Notes under the pieces: model-generated | Told to the model about the DNA's origin: nothing | Seen by the model: the letters and a program-made list of their open reading frames with translations, nothing else | Database searches by the model: none | Position numbers and translations under genes: made by a program | Assembly: GCA_020847535.1 (NCBI GenBank) | Contig: JADLBU010000083.1 | Span: forward strand, 62,001-126,000 | Length of the DNA stretch: 64,000 nucleotides | Reading direction: 5' to 3' | Source of the DNA: Phycisphaerales bacterium | GTDB lineage: Bacteria; Planctomycetota; Phycisphaerae; Phycisphaerales; UBA1924 | Part shown: in pieces, positions 35,013-42,744 of the stretch | Layout of the letters: every line of letters begins with the position of its first letter | Position numbering within the stretch: the stretch's first letter is position 1

Positions 35013-35018
35013 TATAGT
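35013..35018 (+). promoter_or_regulatory. candidate leaderless -10 box (esterase)
   Basis: TATAGT ends 6 nt before the ATG at 35025. It is close to the consensus TATAAT and there is no Shine-Dalgarno in between. Confidence 0.55.
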
Positions 35019-35024
35019 CGGGTC

Positions 35025-35906
35025 ATGCGTATCAGAGTTGCTGGCATGGCGTTGGTGTGCGTTGCGTTCGCGGGCTGCGCGCAGGATCGTTCGACGGCGG
35101 CGAGTGGCGACGGCCATGCATCGCGGGATTCGTCGGGGATTTCCGCAGCGCAGCCGCTGGTGATCGGGGAGTCGTTCACGATCGATTCGCGGATCATGGG
35201 TGAGGTCCGGCACATGAACGTGTTTGTGCCGACGGTGTATGGGGAGAAGATCGATGCCCCGATGCCTGTGCTGTACATGCCCGATGGCGGGATGAACGAG
35301 GATTTTCTGCATATCGCCGGGCTGATGCAGGTCCTGGTGTGCAACGGCGGGATGCGGCCGTGCATGCTTGTCGGGATTCAGAACACGCAGCGGCGCCGGG
35401 ACATGACCGGACCGACCACGAACCCCGAGGACCGCAAGATCGCCCCGGTGGTGGGGGGATCGGCGAACTTCCGCCGCTTTATCAAGGAAGAGCTGATACC
35501 CGCGGTGCAGTCGCGTTACCGCACGACGGATGAGGCGGGGATCATCGGCGAATCGGCGGCGGGGTTGTTTGTTGTGGAGACGTTTATCCTGGAGCCGGAG
35601 CTGTTTGAGATGTATATCGCGATCGATCCGAGCTTGTGGTGGAACAACGGGGAGCTTCTGAACACCGCGAAGGCTCGGCTTGCATCCGGAGCCGGAAGCG
35701 GCGCATCGGTGTTCATTGCGAGCAGCGATGAGCCGGTGATTGCAGGGCACTCGATGCAGCTTGCGGGGATCTTTGAGTCGCATTCGGTGCCGGGTTTGTC
35801 GTTCCGGTATGTGCCGATGGTTTCGGAGACGCACGCGACGATTTATCATCCGGCGGCGATCGTGGCGTTGAGGACGGTGCTTGGGCCGGCCGGGGCGGGG
35901 GAGTAG
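35025..35906 (+). CDS. esterase-like lipoprotein, alpha/beta hydrolase
   Basis: 293 aa. The lipoprotein signal VCVAFAGC gives lipidated Cys18, so the mature protein is membrane-anchored outside the cytoplasm. The fold is the putative-esterase family (Fes/IroE/esterase D type): strand HMNVFVPTVY, PVLYMPDGG (oxyanion region), nucleophile Ser177 in GESAAG (GxSxxG), IAIDPSLWW, and the catalytic histidine probably in SETHATIYHP near the C-terminus. It would hydrolyse an ester or short peptide-like ester; the substrate is unknown. The start is fixed by the lipobox distance and the -10-like TATAGT just upstream; the ORF-track extension to 34836 overlaps purF antisense. It is divergent from purF. Confidence 0.85.
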   Translation: MRIRVAGMALVCVAFAGCAQDRSTAASGDGHASRDSSGISAAQPLVIGESFTIDSRIMGEVRHMNVFVPTVYGEKIDAPMPVLYMPDGGMNEDFLHIAGLMQVLVCNGGMRPCMLVGIQNTQRRRDMTGPTTNPEDRKIAPVVGGSANFRRFIKEELIPAVQSRYRTTDEAGIIGESAAGLFVVETFILEPELFEMYIAIDPSLWWNNGELLNTAKARLASGAGSGASVFIASSDEPVIAGHSMQLAGIFESHSVPGLSFRYVPMVSETHATIYHPAAIVALRTVLGPAGAGE

Positions 35907-35994
35907 CAATGGCGTGACAGCTTGCTTCCCGCGCGAGCAGAGAACGAGTGAGGCGAGCATATGCGACGCTCGGCCTAGTCATGTGGTCGGCATT

Positions 35995-36110
35995 TTGGCC
36001 CCAGCGGGGCCGCGGGTTGTAGCCACGGGTGGAGCGATGCGGCTCTGAGCGTCGCGGAACCCGTGGAAGACGAGAGGGAGACGCGGGCCGCCCCGGCAGG
36101 GGCGGAGGAA
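35995..36110. repeat. left arm of inverted repeat flanking the FRG gene
   Basis: Text such as GTAGCCACGGGTGGAGCG, GCGGAACCCGTGGAAG and GCCCCGGCAGGGGCGGAGGA appears in the same order on the opposite strand at 36941-37060. The distal end contains its own hairpin CCGCCCC/GGGGCGG. The arms are imperfect, around three quarters identical by eye. Confidence 0.8.
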
Positions 36111-36111
36111 G

Positions 36112-36117
36112 TACGAT
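36112..36117 (+). promoter_or_regulatory. candidate leaderless -10 box (FRG gene)
   Basis: TACGAT immediately follows the left repeat arm and ends 8 nt before ATG 36126, with no Shine-Dalgarno. The arm could therefore carry the rest of the promoter. Confidence 0.4.
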
Positions 36118-36125
36118 CTAAATAC

Positions 36126-36935
36126 ATGAAGTGCGAGGAAACGACGGTCACAGGCATCGAAACGCTTTTCGGTGCTCTCCACGCGCTCGGCGACCCGTCC
36201 AATCGTTCCGTCTGTCGCGGCCACGCCCGCGCGAAATGGCAATTGCAGCCGTCGATCGATCGAGATGTGGTGCCCAGCACCTTGTACTCGCAAAGGCTTG
36301 ATGAGGAGCGGTGCCTCATCGAAAAGTTTCGACGTCGCGCAGAGAACCTTCTTGGTGAAGTGGAATGGCAGTTTGTGTCGCAGGCAGGACCTTCGAACTT
36401 GGTATTGCCCATGACCGTCATGCAGCATTATGGCGCACCGACGCGATTGCTCGATTGGAGCATGTCGCCGTTTGTCGCCGCGTTTTTCGCGGTGATTGAT
36501 TCACTCGATCAAGACGGTGCGGTGTGGTGGTTCCGAATTAGTGCATTCGAGAGTGCCGCCGCTGAACAGTGGGACCGTCTCGGGATGCGGTCTCGACCCG
36601 GTGAAGACGTGGATTACAACCTCTTTGCATTCAAGGAGGACAGCCCGCCGTTCCTTGGAATGACCTGTCTGAGGATCCCATTTGAGCGAGCAGAAGCGCA
36701 ACAGGGACTCTTTACCATTTCGGGGCGACTTGGGCTGCTCCACGACGACCTTCTCTGTGGCCTATTGCCCGGCCAGAACTTCGGGAAGATCGTCATCCCA
36801 TCGCGGATCAAACGCGAGGCGTTGGAGATGCTCAAAGCGACGAACGTAACTGCCAAGAGCTTGGAGCACGTTGGAGCCGATCGCCTAGGTTTGCGAATGA
36901 GCTTGGACCGACAAACAGCGAGATCCCTATCCTGA
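36126..36935 (+). CDS. FRG-domain protein in a repeat-bounded cassette
   Basis: 269 aa. The FRG domain covers about residues 10-130: SVCRGHARAKWQLQPSIDR (the F/C-RG motif region) and the best-kept block MQHYGAPTRLLDWSMSPFVAAFFA. The C-terminal half (CLRIPFERAEAQQGLFTISGRLG and later) is typical of longer FRG proteins. The biochemical role of the family is not settled; members occur near restriction and other defence genes and in mobile regions. The start at 36126 is chosen because residues upstream in the ORF-track frame lie inside the repeat arm. The coding sequence uses more A/T-ending codons than its neighbours, suggesting transfer. Stop codon and right repeat arm are 5 nt apart. Confidence 0.85.
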   Translation: MKCEETTVTGIETLFGALHALGDPSNRSVCRGHARAKWQLQPSIDRDVVPSTLYSQRLDEERCLIEKFRRRAENLLGEVEWQFVSQAGPSNLVLPMTVMQHYGAPTRLLDWSMSPFVAAFFAVIDSLDQDGAVWWFRISAFESAAAEQWDRLGMRSRPGEDVDYNLFAFKEDSPPFLGMTCLRIPFERAEAQQGLFTISGRLGLLHDDLLCGLLPGQNFGKIVIPSRIKREALEMLKATNVTAKSLEHVGADRLGLRMSLDRQTARSLS

Positions 36936-36940
36936 CGCGC

Positions 36941-37060
36941 TCCTCCGCCCCTGCCGGGGCGGGACCATTGAATGTCTCACCTTCCACGGGTTCCGCGTCT
37001 GCGGGCTGAGCCGCGCCGCCGCTCCACCCGTGGCTACAGCCCATCGCCCCGTTGGGGTGA
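36941..37060. repeat. right arm of inverted repeat flanking the FRG gene
   Basis: Reverse complement of the left arm at 35995-36110: CCTCCGCCCCTGCCGGGGC, CTTCCACGGGTTCCGC and CGCTCCACCCGTGGCTAC in that order, ending CCCCGTTGGGGTGA. With the left arm it encloses exactly one gene. Confidence 0.8.
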
Positions 37061-37127
37061 AGAGCGGGAGACGGCGTCGTGTTTCGGTGCGGTCGTTCAA
37101 CGACTACCGCCGCTCGGTTCACTCTTT

Positions 37128-37745
37128 TTACCGATCGAGCGATGCATCGTCGGCCAAAGGGCAACTGAGGCTCTTGCCGTACATCCCGGACCGATCGAAG
37201 CAGCACGGTCGGCGCTTGCCCTTGGCGAGCATGTCGCAGGCGGTCTCGACGCGGCGATCGCGAGTGGTTGCCTGCTTGGCGGATTCGATCCAATGGATGA
37301 AGTCTCGGCGAGCGGCGGGGGTGATATCGGCCCAGACCTCGCGTGCCTTGGGTGGCGCGGCGGCGAGCGATTTCTTCAGATTGGGCGGGATCTTCGGCTC
37401 GGGCTCCTGGTCGGGGGGGAGCGGCGTGATCTCGAGCGTGATGGTGTCGCCGACTTTCGCGCCAGAGGCTTCGCGCAGCTTGGGCTCCACCTTGAGCCAG
37501 TGGCCTCCCTTGCCATCCGGATCGAGCGTGGCTTGAAAGGGTGATCCGTTGATGGTGCCTTGGACCGACACCATGCCACGCGAGTGGAGCTTGTCGCTGG
37601 CTTCTTTCGGCAGGGTCAGGAAGATCCAGGAGACCGGCTTGCTGGTGGGTGCAGTCGCCGCCGGCCGCAGGAGTGTGGCGCTGAAGCGGATTGCGGAGGC
37701 GGCCTTTGGTTCAGCCCGCTCTCGACTGGATTTCTTGCTGGCCAT
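37128..37745 (-). CDS. YdeI/DUF1905 family protein
   Basis: 205 aa. The N-terminal DUF1905 beta-barrel (about 15-100) has FLTLPKEASDKL, VQGTINGSPFQATLDPDGKGGHWLKV and AKVGDTITLEITPL. The C-terminal YdeI/OmdA-type helical block (about 115-195) has PPNLKKSLAAAPPKAREVWADITPAARRDFIHWIESAKQATTRDRRVETACDMLAKGKR. Related E. coli YdeI is linked to resistance to cationic peptides and to an outer-membrane protein, but the mechanism is unclear. ATG 37745 is chosen because the extension to 37877 has no homology. Single gene, convergent with the FRG cassette. Confidence 0.85.
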   Translation of the reverse strand: MASKKSSRERAEPKAASAIRFSATLLRPAATAPTSKPVSWIFLTLPKEASDKLHSRGMVSVQGTINGSPFQATLDPDGKGGHWLKVEPKLREASGAKVGDTITLEITPLPPDQEPEPKIPPNLKKSLAAAPPKAREVWADITPAARRDFIHWIESAKQATTRDRRVETACDMLAKGKRRPCCFDRSGMYGKSLSCPLADDASLDR

Positions 37746-38089
37746 GGCGGCAGCTCCAGAGATTGATGCGTCGGCGAAGCTGTGGAAAAACCAGGTTGAA
37801 AGAGTATTGGCACGGCGGCTTGGGCCGTTGCAGTCTACTTGACACCGACCGATTCCCGTCCTTTCATTCCCTCCCAATCTGGGTCCGTATGCCCGGATCT
37901 TTCACCCGCCGGCCCGAAGTCTCGGCAACCGGCATAGATCGACCCCCACCCCCACGAGTTCATGGCTCGTGTGTGCGGGTCACCCTTCTGCACGATGGCC
38001 TCCTCCGAGGTGGAGCGGGCCAGGAGTCAAACCCAAGCCTTCGCGGCTGGGGGCGACCGTGAGGAAGCGGACGGAAAGGAATCGCCCCG
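37746..38089 (+). other. rpsD upstream region with possible promoter and long leader
   Basis: This stretch separates the YdeI-type gene from rpsD, which diverge. TTGACA (37839-37844) and TTTCAT (37862-37867) with 17-bp spacing form the best promoter candidate I can find, giving a leader of roughly 215 nt. S4 autoregulates through its own mRNA leader in several bacteria, so a structured element is possible, but I cannot define one by eye. AAAGGA shortly before the ATG at 38090 is the ribosome binding site. ORFs here are short and unconvincing. Confidence 0.4.
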
Positions 38090-38692
38090 ATGGCCCGTTA
38101 CACCGGTCCCAAGCTCAAGCTCTCCCGTCGCGTTGGTGTGCCGATCGTCGACACCCCCAAGCACACCTCGAAGCGCGCCCTCAACGTCCCGGGCATGCAT
38201 GGCTATCGCGGCCGCCGCCTGAAGGACTACGGCCTGCGCCTCAACGAAAAGCAGAAGGTCAAGTTCCACTACAGCGTGCTGGAAGCCCAGTTCCGCCGCG
38301 TGGTCGCCGAGGCCGGTCGCCGCCCCGGCAACACGGGCGAGCTGCTCATGCAGCTCCTGGAGCGTCGCCTGGACAACGTCGTCCGCCGCGCGGGCATGGC
38401 CCGCACGATCTGGGGCGCCCGCCAGATGGTGGCCCACGGGCACGTGAAGGTCAACGGCCGCAAGACGGATCGCCCCAGCTGCACGCTCAAGGTCGGGGAT
38501 GTCATCACGCTCAAGGGTGAGAAGGCCCAGAAGCTCTCCCGGGCGGCGATGGAGTCGATGGCGGGACACGAGGTTCCGGGCTGGCTGGATTTCAACCCGG
38601 CCGAACTGACGATCCGCGTGGTCGCCCTGCCGACGTCGGATCAGATCCCCTTCGATGTCGATCCGAACAAGATCGTCGAGTTCTACCGCTAA
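38090..38692 (+). CDS. rpsD: 30S ribosomal protein S4
   Basis: 200 aa, normal length. Primary 16S rRNA-binding protein that nucleates small-subunit assembly. The start MARYTGPKLKLSRRVGVPI and the S4 RNA-binding domain (about 90-155: LLMQLLERRLDNVVRRAGMARTIWGARQMVAHGHVKVNGRKTDRPS) are diagnostic. The N-terminal zinc-finger cysteines of some S4 proteins are absent, so this is the zinc-independent form. It stands alone here rather than in the alpha operon with rpsM, rpsK and rpoA, and is followed by a strong terminator. Confidence 0.99.
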   Translation: MARYTGPKLKLSRRVGVPIVDTPKHTSKRALNVPGMHGYRGRRLKDYGLRLNEKQKVKFHYSVLEAQFRRVVAEAGRRPGNTGELLMQLLERRLDNVVRRAGMARTIWGARQMVAHGHVKVNGRKTDRPSCTLKVGDVITLKGEKAQKLSRAAMESMAGHEVPGWLDFNPAELTIRVVALPTSDQIPFDVDPNKIVEFYR

Positions 38693-38755
38693 ACCTGCCT
38701 TCGGGCTCCCCCTGGCGGCAGGTGGCCGAGCCGGGCATGCGGGAAAGCTATCCTT

Positions 38756-38790
38756 GCGGGCCCGGGATCGATCCCGGGCCCGCGTCTTTT
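38756..38790 (+). terminator. rho-independent terminator after rpsD, perfect 28-bp palindrome
   Basis: GCGGGCCCGGGATC/GATCCCGGGCCCGC (38756-38783) is a perfect palindrome with no spacer, followed by GTCTTTTG. In RNA the central few bases would open as the loop. It ends 27 nt before the next start codon. Confidence 0.85.
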
Positions 38791-38817
38791 GTCAGGTGCT
38801 TCTGATCGCGATCAAAC

Positions 38818-40863
38818 ATGCTCAAAGTACTCGAGAAATACAAGAAGTACGTGCTGGTCATCGGCGGATCGCTGCTGATGGTGGCGTTCATCATGCCCTC
38901 GGCGGTCTCGCAGATGCATGGTGATCCGGGCAAACGGGTTCTGGGGTACATCGGCAGCCAGAAGTTCCGGATGCGGGATGACTCTCTCGCCCGGCGCGAG
39001 CTGGCGCTGCTCAAGAACGTCGCCAGCGGCTGGATCGGCGCTCTCGGGGTCCAGAACGAACTGCACTGGATGCTGCTGGCGCACGAGGCCCAGGGGGCGG
39101 GGTTCGTGGGGGCGCAGACCGATGGCGAGATGTACCTCGCACATCCCGACCTGATCATTCCGCTGGCTCAGCAGATCGCCCGTCAGCGATACGGGGAGGG
39201 CGCTCAGTTCTACTGGAGCATCCCCCAGACGCGGGCCGAGATGTTCGACATCGCGCAGAAGGCCCTGCCCAACATGGCCAAGTCCGCCCAGCGCGATGTG
39301 CAGATGACCGACAAGGAGGCGTTCACCACGCTCGCCAAGCTCCGCGGCGTCCTGCGCATGGTGGGGGCCTTCGAGGGCGCCGGACGGCTTTCGGATCGCC
39401 GCACGCTGCTCGCCGCCGAGCGCATCGATTCGTTCTACGGCGTTGATTCGCTCGTGATCCCCGCTTCCAGGCTCATCGATCGCGTTCCCGAGCCCAGCCA
39501 GGAAGACGTCCAGGCCCACTACGAGAAGTACCGGGATGTCCAGCCCGGCACCGGGGACAACGGCATCGGCTATCGGCAGCCGGATCGCGTGAAGTTCGCG
39601 TACCTGTTCCTGGATCACATGGCGATCGCCGATTCGATCAAGATCGATACTGTCGAGTCCCACAAGCGGTGGAAGAAGGAATTCCCGACCAAGCCGCCGG
39701 AGGAGTTCGCCAAGGACCGCGCCCAGATAGACATGGCGATGCGCCAGGAGAAGGTCGCCCTTGTGATGGGGCAGATCGACAAGATCTGGCGGGCCCAGGT
39801 GCTGGCCTCGACGCGGCGGTTGGATGCCGATGGCCCGTACAAGAGGCTCTCGGCGGACTGGGAGAAGACCAGGCCCACGCTCGATTCGATCGCACAGGTC
39901 ATCGTGGAGGGTGTCAAGCAGGGGATGGAAATCACGATCCCGCGGCCGGCGATCGTGGTGAAGGATGCCTCGTGGCTGACGCAGAGCGAGGCCCAGCGCA
40001 TCCCAGGCTTCGGTCGTGCGACGGTGACGGTCGGCAACCGGCAGGGGCAAGCGTGGATGGTTCTCTTCACGACCCGGGAACTGCTCGAGGCGGGCGTGAC
40101 CGCGCCGCCGACCGGGATCGCGGTGCAGGCTGGCGTTCCGATCGCGGATGCGTACGCGATCGATCCATCGCAGAACCGATATTACTTCATGGTGCTGGAT
40201 GCGGCCAAGGCCGCAGCGCCCGGCTCGCTCGATGAGGTGCGGGACCAGGTGGTGCGCGGGTTGAAGACGGTTCGCGCCTACGACCTTCTTGTGGCGGACT
40301 TGCCGGTGTATGTCGATCAGGCCAAGGCCGAAGGGCTGGAACCGATCGCCAAGATGTTTGAGATTCCCCCGACGGCCGCCGAGAACCTGGACATCGTGCC
40401 GGTCGAGATCCAGCCCAACGTGCTGGTGTCCGCCGATCGGGTCGCCGGCAACGACCGGCGGATCATGGTTGACCCGTTCAAGGAGGAGGTTCTCCGGCTT
40501 GGTCGGGGGATCGATCCTCTCAAGCCTGTGGACGAGGTGCCCGCCGAGCAGCGGACGTTCTCGCTGGCGCTCCCGGCATCGCTGAGCGGGGTTGTGGCCC
40601 AGATCCAGAGCGTCGAGCCGCTGACGTACGACAAGTACCGGGCGATCGGGGACCAGGTGCTGCGCGGGGAGCAGACGCGCGAGATGCAGGCGGCGGATCC
40701 GAACATGCTGGAGAACTCGCCGTTCACGTACGCTGCCCTCAAGACGCGGCTGAAGTTCCGCCCGGTCGATGGGGAGCTGGACGAGACGCCCGACGAGGAA
40801 ACGCCGCAGAAGACGGCCGGCAAGAATAATGATGCCAAGGCCGGGGAGAAGACCGGCGGCTGA
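38818..40863 (+). CDS. SurA/PpiD-like membrane-anchored periplasmic protein
   Basis: 681 aa. A short cytoplasmic N-terminus is followed by one hydrophobic segment (YVLVIGGSLLMVAFIMPSAV, about 11-31), so the bulk lies outside the inner membrane. The layout resembles SurA_N-type chaperone/peptidyl-prolyl isomerases: an N-terminal helical region (MRDDSLARRELALLKNV, ELHWMLLAHEAQGAGF), a linker SQEDVQAHYEKYRDVQPG and then RVKFAYLFLD. A later stretch (PIADAYAIDPSQNRYYFMVLDAAKAAAPGSLDEVRDQVVRGLK) matches the end of a parvulin domain followed by the C-terminal helix. The catalytic parvulin motifs are poorly kept, so it may act only as a chaperone. The start follows the rpsD terminator. Confidence 0.65.
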   Translation: MLKVLEKYKKYVLVIGGSLLMVAFIMPSAVSQMHGDPGKRVLGYIGSQKFRMRDDSLARRELALLKNVASGWIGALGVQNELHWMLLAHEAQGAGFVGAQTDGEMYLAHPDLIIPLAQQIARQRYGEGAQFYWSIPQTRAEMFDIAQKALPNMAKSAQRDVQMTDKEAFTTLAKLRGVLRMVGAFEGAGRLSDRRTLLAAERIDSFYGVDSLVIPASRLIDRVPEPSQEDVQAHYEKYRDVQPGTGDNGIGYRQPDRVKFAYLFLDHMAIADSIKIDTVESHKRWKKEFPTKPPEEFAKDRAQIDMAMRQEKVALVMGQIDKIWRAQVLASTRRLDADGPYKRLSADWEKTRPTLDSIAQVIVEGVKQGMEITIPRPAIVVKDASWLTQSEAQRIPGFGRATVTVGNRQGQAWMVLFTTRELLEAGVTAPPTGIAVQAGVPIADAYAIDPSQNRYYFMVLDAAKAAAPGSLDEVRDQVVRGLKTVRAYDLLVADLPVYVDQAKAEGLEPIAKMFEIPPTAAENLDIVPVEIQPNVLVSADRVAGNDRRIMVDPFKEEVLRLGRGIDPLKPVDEVPAEQRTFSLALPASLSGVVAQIQSVEPLTYDKYRAIGDQVLRGEQTREMQAADPNMLENSPFTYAALKTRLKFRPVDGELDETPDEETPQKTAGKNNDAKAGEKTGG

Positions 40864-40899
40864 GCGGAGATTGTTCCCGCGGCTTTTGGCTGCCAGGGG

Positions 40900-42621
40900 C
40901 TAATGCCGGAAGTGGCGGAGCCCCGTGGTCAGGCAGGTGATGCCGCGAGCGTTGCACAGGTCAAAGGTCTCCTGGTCGCGCTTGGAGCCGCCGGGATGCA
41001 CGATGCAGCCTATGCCGACGGCGGCGAGGATCTCGGGGCCATCCTTGAACGGGAAGAATGCATCGCTGAAGGCGACCGCGCCCTTGGCGCTGGGGCCGGC
41101 CTTGTCGACGGCGAGCCGGCAGGATGTGAGGCGATCCATCTGGCCAGCGCCCGCGCCAAACAGACGCATCCCAAAGTTGGAAGCGGCAGCAGAAGAGTGC
41201 CCGCCGATGCACACCGCGTTGCTGGTCAGCGCGCGGCAGATGGGTTCGAGGAAGCGGGCGATGTCGATCTGGGCCTTGCCGGGCGCTGGCCCCGCTGTGT
41301 GAATGAACTCCGCGGTCGCGGCGAGCCGGTTGTCGCGATCCTGAAGCAGGATGCCGCCGGGAACGGAACGCATCTCGATGGATCGCGATGGCGCCCAGGC
41401 CGCGGGCGGCGCTTCGAGGATCCGCAGATTGGCCCAGCGCTTGGTGAGGCGTGCCAGGGCATCGGCGGTGTAGCCGGGGGCGATCAGGACCTCAAGGAAG
41501 ACATCCTGTGCGCACAATCGTTCCGCCGCGGCCAGATCGACCTCGGCCGAGATCGCGAGGATACCGCCGTACGCGGCGAGCGGATCACTGGCGATCGCCT
41601 CGTTGATGGCATCCAACCCCGAGGCAGCGCGGGAAGCCCCGCAGGGGTTGGCGTGCTTGATGATGCACGCGGCGATCGGCGCGGCCGTGCCCGCGCCCAG
41701 CACACCCAGCGTTCCTGCAAGGCACAGTGCCGCCGCGGCATCGTTGATGTTGTTGTAGCTGAGTTCCTTGCCGTGGATCTGGCGGGCCTGCGGGATGCCG
41801 CTACCGAGGTTGATCGCCGCCGGTCCCGCGCCGGGCGTGTAGAGCCCTGCGAGCTGGTGGGGGTTCTCGCCGTAGCGGAGGGATTGGTGCAGGTTGAGGG
41901 GCAGGAGGATGCCGTCGGGGAGCGCATCGGCGGCTGTGTCGCCGCCGGAGTCACCGCTCGCAGGGCGTGCGCTGGCGGGGGCAGCGCCGGTCGGTGACGA
42001 TGAGCGGGCGAGGTACGCGGCGATCATCGTGTCGTAACGGGCGGTCAGTGCGAATGCGGCGGCGGCCAGGGTGCGTCGGAGCTCGATTGTCGAGCTTCCA
42101 TCGTGCCTGCGGAGTTGCTCAAGCACGGACTGGTACTGTGTGGGGTCGGTGATGACGGTGATGTAGTCGGCGTTCTTGGCGGATGAGCGAACCATCGCAG
42201 GTCCACCGATGTCGATGTTCTCGATCGCCTCGGGGAGCGTGACTTCCGGCTGGGCGATCGTCTTCTCGAAGGGGTAGAGGTTGATGCAGACCAGGTCGAT
42301 GGGAGCGATCCCGTGGTCGCGCATCGCGGCGGCGTGGGCGGCGTTGTCGCGCACGGCGAGCAGAGCGCCGTGGACCATCGGGTGCAGGGTCTTGATGCGG
42401 CCATCCATCATCTCGGGGAAGCCGGTGACCTGCTCGATGGGTGTGATGCGCAGGCCCGCATCCGCCAGCGCCTTGGAGGTGCCGCCGGTCGAGATCAGCT
42501 CGACTCCCAGGCTCGCCAGCCCGCGAGCCAGTTCAACCACACCCGTCTTGTCCGAGACGGAGATGAGCGCTCGGCGGATGGGGACGAGGTTCGGGGGGGT
42601 GCGGGAGAAGGTCTTGTGCAT
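40900..42621 (-). CDS. purH: bifunctional AICAR transformylase / IMP cyclohydrolase (PurH)
   Basis: 573 aa, slightly longer than the usual ~515-530. Catalyses the last two steps of IMP synthesis. The cyclohydrolase domain (about 15-200) has RALISVSDKTGVVELARGL, LISTGGTSKAL and VTGFPEMMDGRIKTLHP. The transformylase domain has LRYGENPHQLAG, IKHANPCGASRAASG (with the catalytic Lys-His), SDAFFPFKDGPE and CIVHPGGSKRDQE. An insertion of about 25 small residues (SSPTGAAPASARPASGDSGGD) between the domains explains the extra length. Starts at ATG 42621 without a clear ribosome binding site. Single gene; no purD or purN neighbour. Confidence 0.96.
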   Translation of the reverse strand: MHKTFSRTPPNLVPIRRALISVSDKTGVVELARGLASLGVELISTGGTSKALADAGLRITPIEQVTGFPEMMDGRIKTLHPMVHGALLAVRDNAAHAAAMRDHGIAPIDLVCINLYPFEKTIAQPEVTLPEAIENIDIGGPAMVRSSAKNADYITVITDPTQYQSVLEQLRRHDGSSTIELRRTLAAAAFALTARYDTMIAAYLARSSSPTGAAPASARPASGDSGGDTAADALPDGILLPLNLHQSLRYGENPHQLAGLYTPGAGPAAINLGSGIPQARQIHGKELSYNNINDAAAALCLAGTLGVLGAGTAAPIAACIIKHANPCGASRAASGLDAINEAIASDPLAAYGGILAISAEVDLAAAERLCAQDVFLEVLIAPGYTADALARLTKRWANLRILEAPPAAWAPSRSIEMRSVPGGILLQDRDNRLAATAEFIHTAGPAPGKAQIDIARFLEPICRALTSNAVCIGGHSSAAASNFGMRLFGAGAGQMDRLTSCRLAVDKAGPSAKGAVAFSDAFFPFKDGPEILAAVGIGCIVHPGGSKRDQETFDLCNARGITCLTTGLRHFRH

Positions 42622-42744
42622 GTTCGCCGCAGCGTGAGAATGATCGAATCGCCCGACCGGATGTCGAGCGGGCGGGGAGATCGGGTGTCCGGAAGACCGA
42701 TGGCCAAGCCGCCCTAGGCTTCGGGGGGGCTTGATGGCCGGGGT

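Noticed and set aside
36063-36125. Upstream Met start for the FRG protein
   Set aside because: These codons lie in the inverted-repeat arm and encode low-complexity residues; the Met at 36126 has a -10-like box at the right distance.
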